Below, one piece after another: positions 18,165-26,460 of a DNA stretch of 56,250 nt (positions are counted from its first letter, which is position 1; every line of letters starts with the position of its first letter). The DNA comes from SIG299 sp045531895. Lineage in GTDB: Bacteria > Bacillota > Clostridia > Lachnospirales > Lachnospiraceae. The notes under the pieces were generated by a model, which saw only the letters and a list, made by a program, of their open reading frames with translations, made no database searches and was not told the origin of the DNA. Location: positions 1-56,250 of the forward strand of contig JAZSEW010000006.1 of NCBI GenBank assembly GCA_045531895.1. Reading direction: 5' to 3'. Made by a program: the position numbers and the translations under genes.

Positions 18165-18221
18165 AAAAAGGCGTTATTCTCCACTTTGCACACTAGCGTA
18201 AAATAGAGGATAACGCTTTTT
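18165..18221. terminator. bidirectional terminator
   Basis: AAAAAGGCGTTATTCTC pairs with GAGGATAACGCTTTTT. A-run and T-run on opposite sides serve both the symporter gene and the convergent lipoprotein gene. Confidence 0.8.
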
Positions 18222-18282
18222 ACTTATACTATATATATTTAATCATTACTCTGTTGATGTGAGTGTAACAATGCGTTGGAAC

Positions 18283-21200
18283 CTACTTTGCCGGAATCAC
18301 ATAATACTGACTTGTAGTATCTCCGAAATACTTCTCGACCTTGTCAAGCAAATCCGGGTCTTCAATGCCCCAGGCAGCACCATTGTTTAAGAAATCTCCC
18401 CAGTTTCTTCCCTCATACTGGGCATAAATATTATTTCTAAATATTGGTTTCGTACAATCCGAAAGATCTTCGTTTCCCCATTCCGAAGGATAATCATAAA
18501 AATATAAACACAACAAATCATTCATCGGATGTCCCTCGATGGTTCCGTAAAGGATATTATCCTCTACGATACATTCACCGTAACGATTCATCATCACGAT
18601 AATAGAGCCTTCAGAATAATAGAATTTGCCCACGTCTGCTTGTCCGGTATTCCATATATAATTTCCGGATACTGTTACTTTATCCAGATAGTGCAAAGAT
18701 ATCGCCGTACTATCTAACCGCACTCCCATGGTATTTACACATACGTTATCGATAAAAGTATAGGTTCCGCTTTCCGGCTCCGTATCCGCCAGACTGGATT
18801 CGTAAGTACCGGTGGTAGACGTCAAATCATGGAAATAGCAATCCTTAATTACCGTGTCTTTCACAACCGTGTAAATTCCATCTCCCTGAACACCAACAAC
18901 AAGTGCACCATTTTCCCTAATCGAATAATCTGTAACACTACCGCCACAATATGCGAACTCACAATTTTGAATTAGTGTGCTTTCTACCACTTTCCAGTCA
19001 AATGCCTTCATAAATGCAGTACCGTTATATCGGAAGCTGATATTATCAAAGGTAATTTCGTCTGCTGACGATACATAAACACCCTTCGCATATTCTGAAA
19101 ACTCAATCGACTCATACAATTCTCCCGGATTTCCCGCATCACAGCGCAAATATAACGGTCCCACACCACAATCCATATAATTCACCTCCGGCGCATACCG
19201 TACCGGTCTGCTTATGATGGACAAGTCCTCTGTCATGCTTTCATTAAACGGGAGTGTTCCGCCTAACAAAGTAACGCCACATTCTTCATGCATATGCCAT
19301 CCATCATAATCCGTGCAAGAAAGATACTCTGTTCCATCATAAAACTCGTAAACACGGCTAGTTACTATCTCACCATTATTTATGACAACCTCTGCTACAT
19401 CCAGCACGTCCTGATAGAACTTCCATACCTTCATTCCACTTTCATCTTCATAAGCAAGTTCCCACTTTTCGGCACCGGTTCCGTTTTCACTGGAAGCGGT
19501 AAGAATCGGCTTTTCTCCCTCACCATAGGTAGAAAAGGTAAGACCACTTGTTACAATCTCAAATTCCTGATATATGCGGAAAATGTCACCTCTTCGGAAC
19601 AATACGGCATCCCCGTATTGCAGGACACCATCATTTCCCCAACCACTGGCTTCCATGCTCACCTTCTGCACCGTACGCCATGCTGTTTCCGGTGTAAGTC
19701 CGTCGTTAGCATCATCTCCATCATTGGAAACATAATATACCTTTCCCGTATAGGTTTCTCCCTGGACAAAGGTATCGCTTTGGTATATCTCCGTTTCTGA
19801 ATTTAAGATTTCATCGATGCGGCTCTGTAACTGTCCATGAAGCTGCATATCTAATTCTTCTGTAAGAACCTGAGCCTTTTTCGGTATCGGGGTTTCATCA
19901 GGCTGTGGCTTCTCCGTAGGTATAGGAGTTACCAGTGGCTCTGAACTCTCCACATTTACCGGTATCCGCTCACTGTTCTGATGCTCCTGCAGCAGTTTCA
20001 GCAATTCAATATTAAAATACGGATAGTTAGCATACTCTATGCTTGGATATCCGCCAATATTTTTTGTATGGTCATAGGTCATCCAGTGCCAGTCACCACT
20101 CCACCAGGAAAAACCATTTTCCACGAACATATCCAGTAAGTCACGGTAATAGGAATACATATACTCCCATACCGCACCGTTAAAGCATGCACCTTCATAA
20201 CGTACTACACAGTTTTTATCAAAGTCGGAAATATGTTCTCCCCACTGAGTTATTGTGTCTTTAGAGGCCTCTGCCCATACCTTTCCGGTTTTAAAGGACA
20301 CATCCTCCAATATTTCAATATTGGTTAAATAATTATAATCATTTGGAGCAATCATAACGCGATTGGTTGCTTTTTTCTTTACGCCGGCTTCTTCCTCGTA
20401 ACCCATATACACATCATAGGTAGTTGCGGTATACCAGCGTTCCACGGCATATTCTTCCGGAAGATAAACATCCATTCCCGCAAGCTCCAGTCCGTCATTA
20501 GTACAGGAAACCACTATTTTTTCCGCCGCTTCTTTCAGTGTCACACTGATTTTCTTTTCGCTGGTAGCATACGGATAAAAAACAGAAACAAATTCGCTTG
20601 TTTCAAAATCATTTCGTTCCAGTTCCTCCGTAAGCAAAGTTTCTCCGTCTGCCGTAATGCTCACCGTGGTTCCCCAGCTCTTTTTCACGTAAATGTCTAA
20701 TACCGTGCCCGCCGGGAGACATCCCGTAAAGGTAACCGGATAGTCTTCATTCATGTTAAAGCCTACCGAATAAATATAGTTTGGATACTCCGGTAAAAAC
20801 AGGCTGTGATTGTTATTATCAATGTGTTCTCCTTCCGTGGCTGTCATATTAGCATATACGTATGGATTTTCACAGAAATTGTAGGAGATAATAAGGTTCT
20901 CCACATCCTTCACACAATCCTTGACTACAGAACCCACTTCCATGATATCTCCATATCCGTTGTTTGCTGTTGGCTCATAAATTACCAGACGTTCTGCATC
21001 CTGCTCCCGGATTACTTCAACCACTTCTGCCAGATAGTTGCCAATATCTTTCGCACTATATTCCGGTGCAGGAAGTCCGGTACTTAAATTGTAGTTGGCC
21101 GCTTCCCAAAACGGAGTAAAAGACAGATAAGCACTTGGAACCTCGGCGTAGCGCTTCGCAAGAGCAGCCCACATCCTGTTTGCCTGCTCCTGCTTTTCTT

Positions 21201-22668
21201 CGTTCACAAACAAATCAAAGGAGCCTTCCGAAGTAAAGTCCACCGGATTACTGTATGACGTACGTCCCGGCACGGTGGCAAAACAAATATTTAAATGCAG
21301 ATTGTACTGAATTGCCGTCTCTACCATTCTGTCCAGTGTCTGTAAATTTGTCAGATTCACCTCGGTAATATCCGTGTTAAAAAACGGCTCGTAATCCAGA
21401 AGAAGTCTGGCACTGTTAAAACCAAAGTTGGCGCACATCCTCAACTCTTCCGTGTTGTCATTTAGCTGACGGTAATAAGCATATCCAAAGATAAGTCCTG
21501 TCCAGACAGGATGATTTTCTGCTGTTATCTCAGGAGCTTCTTCCAGTTTCTTCCGAAGTTCCGGTGTCAGATTTTGTGAGAAACCTTCCGTTACCATTGC
21601 TTCTGAAACAGAAACTATCTCCATTCCTGCTACACTGTCATAAAGCCTGGTTACTACGGAAACCGCTTCCTGCACGGTGAGCGCATCCTTTTTGTGCATA
21701 GTTCCGGCCTCTTCATCAAAGGTAAACATAAGATTTCCCGAAACCGGAGAACTGTGCCAGAAGGACCATAAATGCGCTGCGGTATTTAAATCACCCCAGT
21801 CCGTCCATGCAGATTCCGGCGTTCCTTCGCTGCCGCAATAATACGGTCCTTCAAACACATGTGGGTATAACGGAGTATAATCATTCCAGTCGCAATCCCA
21901 GAAATCACCGCCATCTGCCCTGCTATGATCAAAATCGTTATTGAAATTATTGGCACCAATACACTCTGCCGCATAAAAAGCCATAACAAAGCCTTGCTCC
22001 CTGGACATAGCAGTTTCATGTTTTGTGACATTTTCATCAAATTGAGGCATTTTCTCCGGTGCCAGCTTGACAATTAACTCCGCAAGCAGACTTCTGAATT
22101 CCGTGGAGGTAATCTGCTCGGATGCCCGCGCTTTATATTCCTCCGGCACAAGACCAAGGGTAAATGCACGCTCAAAGTCGAAGGAGTTTTCCACTTCCGC
22201 ATACGGCTCCCAGGTGCTGAAATAGGCAGCGTTCAATACGATGTCCTGTTCATAACTGATATCGTTTTCCCTCGCAAAGGAATCTAAGTCCAGATATTCT
22301 TCATTCAAAGCTACGTCAAAAACACGCTCTACATCTTCCGCAGAAACGTACCACATTCCGTCCGCAACATAAATATCACAGGTATGTACGATGCCGTCCA
22401 CAACCACTCTTGCATCAGAAATCGAATCATCAAAAGACTGCGGTATAGCAGGGGTTGGAGAAATTTCCGGAACGGATGTTGGCTCCTCCGATGGTTTCGC
22501 ATCCGGCGCTACTGCTTCCGTCGGTGTGATGTTTGGAGTACTCTCCGGCGCTACGCTTTCTGTCGGTATAGGTGTTGTTCCTGCGTCCTCCTGTGGTGTC
22601 TGGCAGGAACAGAATGCGAAACAAAAGCTCACCGCCGCAATCCATAACCATTTCTTCTGTAGTTTCAT
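18283..22668 (-). CDS. large surface lipoprotein: glycosidase-like plus beta-helix
   Basis: A 1461-residue exported protein. A lipoprotein-type signal (MKLQKKWLWIAA..., candidate lipid Cys at 22) is followed by a Thr/Pro/Glu linker to about residue 70. A small copper-amine-oxidase-N-like domain follows (DARVVVDGIVHTCDIYV, about 80-120). A (beta/alpha)8 glycosidase-like region covers about 220-640 (FNSARLLLDYEPFF, FTPFWEAANYN, VIYEPTANNGYGD, and later NGFSWWSGDWHWM). After a second Pro/Thr linker near 960 comes a right-handed beta-helix (about 1020-1461), opening with YYVSNDGDDANDGLTPETAW. The likely role is attack on a plant or host polysaccharide at the cell surface. Catalytic residues were not assigned. 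Start at MKLQ because AGGAGG lies seven bases upstream. Confidence 0.8.
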   Translation of the reverse strand: MKLQKKWLWIAAVSFCFAFCSCQTPQEDAGTTPIPTESVAPESTPNITPTEAVAPDAKPSEEPTSVPEISPTPAIPQSFDDSISDARVVVDGIVHTCDIYVADGMWYVSAEDVERVFDVALNEEYLDLDSFARENDISYEQDIVLNAAYFSTWEPYAEVENSFDFERAFTLGLVPEEYKARASEQITSTEFRSLLAELIVKLAPEKMPQFDENVTKHETAMSREQGFVMAFYAAECIGANNFNNDFDHSRADGGDFWDCDWNDYTPLYPHVFEGPYYCGSEGTPESAWTDWGDLNTAAHLWSFWHSSPVSGNLMFTFDEEAGTMHKKDALTVQEAVSVVTRLYDSVAGMEIVSVSEAMVTEGFSQNLTPELRKKLEEAPEITAENHPVWTGLIFGYAYYRQLNDNTEELRMCANFGFNSARLLLDYEPFFNTDITEVNLTNLQTLDRMVETAIQYNLHLNICFATVPGRTSYSNPVDFTSEGSFDLFVNEEKQEQANRMWAALAKRYAEVPSAYLSFTPFWEAANYNLSTGLPAPEYSAKDIGNYLAEVVEVIREQDAERLVIYEPTANNGYGDIMEVGSVVKDCVKDVENLIISYNFCENPYVYANMTATEGEHIDNNNHSLFLPEYPNYIYSVGFNMNEDYPVTFTGCLPAGTVLDIYVKKSWGTTVSITADGETLLTEELERNDFETSEFVSVFYPYATSEKKISVTLKEAAEKIVVSCTNDGLELAGMDVYLPEEYAVERWYTATTYDVYMGYEEEAGVKKKATNRVMIAPNDYNYLTNIEILEDVSFKTGKVWAEASKDTITQWGEHISDFDKNCVVRYEGACFNGAVWEYMYSYYRDLLDMFVENGFSWWSGDWHWMTYDHTKNIGGYPSIEYANYPYFNIELLKLLQEHQNSERIPVNVESSEPLVTPIPTEKPQPDETPIPKKAQVLTEELDMQLHGQLQSRIDEILNSETEIYQSDTFVQGETYTGKVYYVSNDGDDANDGLTPETAWRTVQKVSMEASGWGNDGVLQYGDAVLFRRGDIFRIYQEFEIVTSGLTFSTYGEGEKPILTASSENGTGAEKWELAYEDESGMKVWKFYQDVLDVAEVVINNGEIVTSRVYEFYDGTEYLSCTDYDGWHMHEECGVTLLGGTLPFNESMTEDLSIISRPVRYAPEVNYMDCGVGPLYLRCDAGNPGELYESIEFSEYAKGVYVSSADEITFDNISFRYNGTAFMKAFDWKVVESTLIQNCEFAYCGGSVTDYSIRENGALVVGVQGDGIYTVVKDTVIKDCYFHDLTSTTGTYESSLADTEPESGTYTFIDNVCVNTMGVRLDSTAISLHYLDKVTVSGNYIWNTGQADVGKFYYSEGSIIVMMNRYGECIVEDNILYGTIEGHPMNDLLCLYFYDYPSEWGNEDLSDCTKPIFRNNIYAQYEGRNWGDFLNNGAAWGIEDPDLLDKVEKYFGDTTSQYYVIPAK

Positions 22669-22814
22669 AATAAGCCTCCTTTTGATTGGTCGCATATTCC
22701 TAAAAAACCGCTTTATCCACTTGACAATTTATCTTAAAACATTTATATTAAAGTCAGAAAGGGAAACCCGAAGCGGTTCGCCCTCAAATCAAGCTTAAAA
22801 CTGCATTACGCAGT

Positions 22815-22842
22815 AGCCGTCATTGGTGGTGCAATGGCGGCT
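22815..22842 (-). terminator. hairpin at the end of the toxin gene
   Basis: On the minus strand AGCCGCCATTG pairs with CAATGACGGCT and overlaps the stop codon. A second small hairpin (CTGCGTAATGCAG) with TTTTA follows. Probably the 3' end or stability structure of the toxin mRNA. Confidence 0.6.
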
Positions 22843-22936
22843 ATTCTTCTTTGTCCTTGAAGATTTGATAATACAAACCTACAAGAGCAACCAACAATAT
22901 TACAAACTGGATTAAATCCTCATATGTAACAAACAT
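22841..22936 (-). CDS. 31-residue hydrophobic peptide, type I toxin/holin-like
   Basis: The peptide starts MFVTYEDLIQF, continues with one membrane helix (about residues 9-23, VILLVALVGLYY) and ends with a charged tail FKDKEE. Length and pattern match the putative holin-like toxin family (Hol_Tox) of type I toxin-antitoxin loci in Firmicutes. The ribosome binding site AGGAGGG lies six bases before the ATG and is complementary to CCCTCC 12 bases farther upstream, so translation may be blocked by folding. The same palindrome read on the plus strand is followed by a T-run and could end an antisense RNA. The antitoxin RNA itself is inferred, not seen. Confidence 0.65.
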   Translation of the reverse strand: MFVTYEDLIQFVILLVALVGLYYQIFKDKEE

Positions 22937-22942
22937 TAGCAA

Positions 22943-22972
22943 CCCTCCTTTCTATCAATAGGAGGGCTTTTT
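22943..22972 (+). terminator. SD-sequestering palindrome / antisense terminator
   Basis: CCCTCC (22943-22948) and GGAGGG (22961-22966) are complementary. On the minus strand they hide the toxin ribosome binding site. On the plus strand they form a hairpin followed by CTTTTTCTTT, a terminator suited to an antisense RNA across the toxin gene. Confidence 0.55.
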
Positions 22973-23031
22973 CTTTCCCTCCGGTGGAGGGCGAGCCGCC
23001 TCGCTTAAGTTTCCCTTACACAAAGCGTACT

Positions 23032-23067
23032 ACGCAATGTTTAGATTTTCAACCCCGAACATTGCGT
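23032..23067. repeat. perfect 10-base inverted repeat
   Basis: ACGCAATGTT (23032-23041) and AACATTGCGT (23058-23067) flank a 16-base loop just downstream of the zinc-ribbon gene. It lacks a T-run, so it may be a transcript-end structure or a protein-binding site rather than a simple terminator. Confidence 0.5.
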
Positions 23068-23093
23068 GGCAAAATTGTTACAAATTTATCGTT

Positions 23094-24074
23094 TCACTTT
23101 AACTTCCATAATCCGCAATGATCTGATGCACTTCTTGACCAACCTTTTTGAGCACACTTAGCATCTCCCAACATGAAATATGCACAATTACCGCAACATC
23201 TGTTAGTTCCACCACTATACTGCGGCGTAGTGTCACCTCTACGTTGTAAGTACCCTACAACAGGGTCTACCTTCGGCTGTGCTGCTAATCGTTGCGCCTG
23301 TTGTGCATTAAACTGGGCTTCTCTCTGTCTGCGTTGTTCTTCCATGATGCGGCGCTGTTCTTCCATCTCAATCAGCTTTGGTGTTTTCATCTGTCCCGTT
23401 ACTATTCCATAAACATACTGATATATGGTAATTCCCTGCTTTTCCGCATGTTTTTTCAGTTCAGAGGAATTTGCCAGCATAAGATGTGTTTGACTTTCCA
23501 TCATTCCGTTGAAAACCTTCTTAATTTTTCCCATGGTTCCGTCACCTGGATTTTCCTTGGAATCTTTCAGGAACAATTCCAGTTTCTCATTGAAAATAAC
23601 CAAAACTTCCTCTGCCTTTTTCATATACATGGTATTTCTTTCATTTTTTGAAACAGGAAGTTCTATGTCAAAACGCCCTTCCGGATAAGGTGTATCACAA
23701 TACGGACAGACCTGAACCATTTTTTCAAAGGGAGCACCGCACAGGGAACATCCGGCTCCCTTTTTCAACGTTGCATTTTTCTGTTGCACTTGTTCCATGG
23801 TTAATTCCTGGGCATCCTCCAAAGCTTCCAGTTCCTTCAGCGCTACTTCTGTCCTGTATTGGATTTCCAAGCAGGCCGAGCATAAACTTTCTGCCTTATT
23901 ACATGCCTTATCACAAAATTTCCCCGGTTTCGGACGGCTTATATCATCAGACATTTTTTGCACCTTGTCCATAATTCCATCCCCGAGAAGCTTTCCTATC
24001 TGCGTATCTTTCAATGCTGACAGACCTGTGATCAATCCCTCCGGATTGGAGGCAAACATATCTAATAATCCCAT
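23094..24074 (-). CDS. zinc-ribbon protein with coiled coil, end of signalling island
   Basis: A 326-residue cytoplasmic protein not matched to a named family. Order: N-terminal region with several Cys (CDKAC, CSAC, about residues 53-70), a zinc ribbon CSLCGAPF...CPYCDTPY (about 114-133), a helical middle, a Glu/Arg/Gln coiled coil (MEEQRRIMEEQRRQREAQ, about 235-260), and a C-terminal cysteine cluster (CCGNC...C...C, 292-322). It is last in the co-oriented series and starts 16 bases after the SPFH-like gene, with AAGGG before the ATG. It probably binds zinc and partner proteins; role inferred only from context. Confidence 0.75.
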   Translation of the reverse strand: MGLLDMFASNPEGLITGLSALKDTQIGKLLGDGIMDKVQKMSDDISRPKPGKFCDKACNKAESLCSACLEIQYRTEVALKELEALEDAQELTMEQVQQKNATLKKGAGCSLCGAPFEKMVQVCPYCDTPYPEGRFDIELPVSKNERNTMYMKKAEEVLVIFNEKLELFLKDSKENPGDGTMGKIKKVFNGMMESQTHLMLANSSELKKHAEKQGITIYQYVYGIVTGQMKTPKLIEMEEQRRIMEEQRRQREAQFNAQQAQRLAAQPKVDPVVGYLQRRGDTTPQYSGGTNRCCGNCAYFMLGDAKCAQKGWSRSASDHCGLWKLK

Positions 24075-24089
24075 AACTACCCTTCTTTC

Positions 24090-25412
24090 TTATCCCTTGT
24101 AATTGCTTACCGCTGTCCTTATCGTTACCAGCCATTCGTCAGTGGTATCTTTCATAAAATCTCTAAAAGAACACTTGTATGACTGACCGTTCTTTAAATG
24201 AAACTCCAGTGCCTTTGCAAGTCCCTGCTTGGCTTCTACTACCTCTACCACTTCTGATAACGGTATTACAAACTCACTGCCGGATTCCGTGAACTTATTC
24301 AATACAACCATACCCATCTGTCCAAATTTCATCGACGCAAAACGGAACTCCCGGTTTGTCAGGGTTGCTTTTCCGTTTAACAGGTTCAAGCCACCTTTTG
24401 CCCAACTGCAGTTGCCCTCACGAATGAGGTAACATCCACTCTGGGTTTCCATATTCTGCTGATACTGCGTCGCCTGCTGACTTGCCGTATTCTGTTGCCA
24501 GGTTGTCTGTGTTGCCTGGCTTGCTGCCTGCTGGTTCACCGCACTTGCCTGCGCCTGCGCTGCAATTTTCGCCTCTTCTTCCGCTCTGGCTGCCTGCGCT
24601 CTTTCCCGTTCTGCTTTTCTTGCTTTCTCAAACTGCACCAATGCCGGAATACATCGTTCTGCAGGATAAAAGTTATTAAACTCTATTGTTTTTAAAATAA
24701 TGCCCTTTCCAAGCACCCATTTCTCATACAATTGTTCATTCACAAAGGCAGTTACCACATTGGAAAGATGAGGAAGAAACTCATAGGCAAGATGCGTTTC
24801 GCTCAAACTTCCCAATGTCTTTTCAAAAGCATTCTCCACATCCTGTGCCAACTGCTGTTTTTCTTCCTCCGAAAACTCCGGAAGGGTTTGTTCCATTAGT
24901 TTTTCCCTGTTAAAATCCGCCAAAGCATAATTGGACAGCATATTGGCGTGCCTTAAAACAAAGTATCCGCTTCCCTGCAACACCAAATCCATTTTTCTGC
25001 CAAAATCATGATAAGTTGCCTCATCAAAGGTAAAAGGAATTGGTTTAGCTTCCTGACGTACCATAAGAAAGCCTTCCATTGCTCCGTCCAAAGGTCCGTC
25101 GGCAAACGCCTCCGGTTTCATCCTCATGAATATTTCATTGTGTTGTTTCATATATCCAAATTGTTCCCTGTTTGCAAACACATCCAGATATACAAAAATT
25201 CCCGGACCGGACACTGTATCCACAAACTTGTCTCCCGCAAACAGGACAAAGGACTGACTATCTGCCAAAAAAATTCTGCTTCCGTTTTCTATTTTCTCCG
25301 GAACCGTGCAGACCCGCTGCTCCCGGTTTCTCTCACTTAAATCAAGAAAGCTGCTCCATATTTCGTGTGCTTCTTCCACTGTATCTACATGTGCAATTTT
25401 AACAAATCCCAT
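24090..25412 (-). CDS. SPFH-like protein with C-terminal GRAM/PH-like domain
   Basis: A 440-residue protein without membrane segments. Its middle (about residues 130-265) resembles the SPFH domain of the zinc-ribbon SPFH protein encoded at 26461 (for example EKWVLGKGIILKTIEFNNFYP beside the partner's HDKWKEDRGMEIKTMAFSNILP). An Ala/Glu/Arg coiled coil follows (about 265-295), then a Gln/Thr/Ala-rich linker, and a beta-rich C-terminal domain (about 325-440) that looks GRAM/PH-like. This suggests a peripheral membrane oligomer. AGGTGG precedes the start. Family assignment is tentative. Confidence 0.65.
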   Translation of the reverse strand: MGFVKIAHVDTVEEAHEIWSSFLDLSERNREQRVCTVPEKIENGSRIFLADSQSFVLFAGDKFVDTVSGPGIFVYLDVFANREQFGYMKQHNEIFMRMKPEAFADGPLDGAMEGFLMVRQEAKPIPFTFDEATYHDFGRKMDLVLQGSGYFVLRHANMLSNYALADFNREKLMEQTLPEFSEEEKQQLAQDVENAFEKTLGSLSETHLAYEFLPHLSNVVTAFVNEQLYEKWVLGKGIILKTIEFNNFYPAERCIPALVQFEKARKAERERAQAARAEEEAKIAAQAQASAVNQQAASQATQTTWQQNTASQQATQYQQNMETQSGCYLIREGNCSWAKGGLNLLNGKATLTNREFRFASMKFGQMGMVVLNKFTESGSEFVIPLSEVVEVVEAKQGLAKALEFHLKNGQSYKCSFRDFMKDTTDEWLVTIRTAVSNYKG

Positions 25413-25438
25413 TGTAATCCACCTGTTCCTTCCCCGAT

Positions 25439-26155
25439 TTATAATGCCTTGCCGCAGCTTGGACAGAACTTGATTTTTGTATAATTCCGCAAGTCCTTAC
25501 CACAGCCAGGACAGGCATTTACAGAAGCTTTTGTCTTTTTTGTATTGCTCTCCGGTTTTGCTTTTCCGCAATTCTTACAGAAGGAAAACTGATTTCTGGT
25601 GCCGCATGACGGACACTCCCAGCTCGTATCCTGTGATGGCGATGGCATATGTATCGGTATTGCTTTTGTTACAGGCGGTTCTGCGAATGTAGGTGTAGGC
25701 TGCACCATCGGTTCCGGTACAGATTCTGTAACCTTCTCCGGTGTTTGTTCCGGTTCCTCCGGCTGCGCAAACTGCATAAACCATGCATGCAGCTCCTCCG
25801 GGGAGGAAATCTGCCGGTCCGTTTCAATAAAAGCAAGTCCGGTCGCTTCCATTCCTGCTTCCTGCATAAACAGTTCCACCATGCCCTGCATGAACGTTGC
25901 ATAGTCCTCCAACCGTTCATTTACCGGTGCATTCTCATGATACAAATATCCACCCGGAGTAGTAATAATATCCACAATTTTTCCATCCTTGGTCTGCACC
26001 GCAATACTGTTTGGCGTCACAATGACATTCGCACCGTTTGTTAATTTCTCCGGCTCCTTCGCATCTTCACCATAGATGTACGCATCCGGCCATACTCCTT
26101 TTTTTAGCTTTGCTACATCCGTTTCCTCATTTCTTACTACACAAATAAAGCCCAT
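25439..26155 (-). CDS. SPFH-N-terminus-like protein with double zinc ribbon
   Basis: A 238-residue cytoplasmic protein. Its N-terminal part (about residues 35-75: LTNGANVIVTPNSIAVQ, GKIVDIITTPGGYLYHE) parallels the start of the SPFH-zinc-ribbon protein encoded at 26461 (DGSRIAVNVG, GRIIDFTAEPGGYEY), but the rest of the SPFH domain is missing. A Pro/Glu/Thr linker (about 130-175) leads to two zinc ribbons, CPSCGTRN...CKNCG and CPGCGKDL...CPSCG. It may be a shortened paralogue that joins or caps the larger protein's oligomer. It is the fourth of five such genes. Role inferred. Confidence 0.7.
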   Translation of the reverse strand: MGFICVVRNEETDVAKLKKGVWPDAYIYGEDAKEPEKLTNGANVIVTPNSIAVQTKDGKIVDIITTPGGYLYHENAPVNERLEDYATFMQGMVELFMQEAGMEATGLAFIETDRQISSPEELHAWFMQFAQPEEPEQTPEKVTESVPEPMVQPTPTFAEPPVTKAIPIHMPSPSQDTSWECPSCGTRNQFSFCKNCGKAKPESNTKKTKASVNACPGCGKDLRNYTKIKFCPSCGKAL

Positions 26156-26182
26156 ATTTTCCGCCCCTTACTCCTAAAATGG

Positions 26183-26458
26183 TTACTTACAAATTTCCTT
26201 CTTCACTACCGTTAATGTTTCCACATCAATGAAAAATCGTATCCCCCGAAAGGTGGATACAAAAAGCACCCCATCCTGCTGTGCTGCCAGCGTGTACAAA
26301 TCGTCCGGCTGGTTGCCAAGATACTCTCCTGTAATCTCCTTTATATTCACAGTTCTACCGTCTTTCGTTACTTCCACGTTATTGATGCAGTCGCAGATAT
26401 TTTCGGTCATCCAAAAGTGTACTTCTGCGTTTCCTACCACAAATCGTTTTTCCTGCAT
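26183..26458 (-). CDS. small hypothetical protein of the SPFH group
   Basis: A 91-residue, beta-rich soluble protein (EVHFWMTENICDCINNVEV, LYTLAAQQDGVLFVSTF, IRFFIDVETLTVVKKE). No motif recognised. Its binding site AAGGAG lies inside the last codons of the upstream SPFH-zinc-ribbon gene and only two bases separate the stop from the ATG, so the two are translationally linked and probably act together. Confidence 0.65.
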   Translation of the reverse strand: MQEKRFVVGNAEVHFWMTENICDCINNVEVTKDGRTVNIKEITGEYLGNQPDDLYTLAAQQDGVLFVSTFRGIRFFIDVETLTVVKKEICK

Positions 26459-26460
26459 GC

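Larger units (their letters stand above)
22758..23017. mobile_element. inverted-repeat cassette carrying a small toxin gene
   Basis: Ends are imperfect inverted repeats: AAGGGAAAC followed by GCGGTTCGCCCTC on the left (22759-22785), and on the reverse strand AAGGGAAAC followed by GCGGCTCGCCCTC on the right (22987-23017); the gap between the two blocks differs by about five bases. The 260-base unit encloses only the 31-codon toxin-like gene and its hairpins. No transposase is present, so a MITE-like element mobilised in trans is the best guess. Confidence 0.45.
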
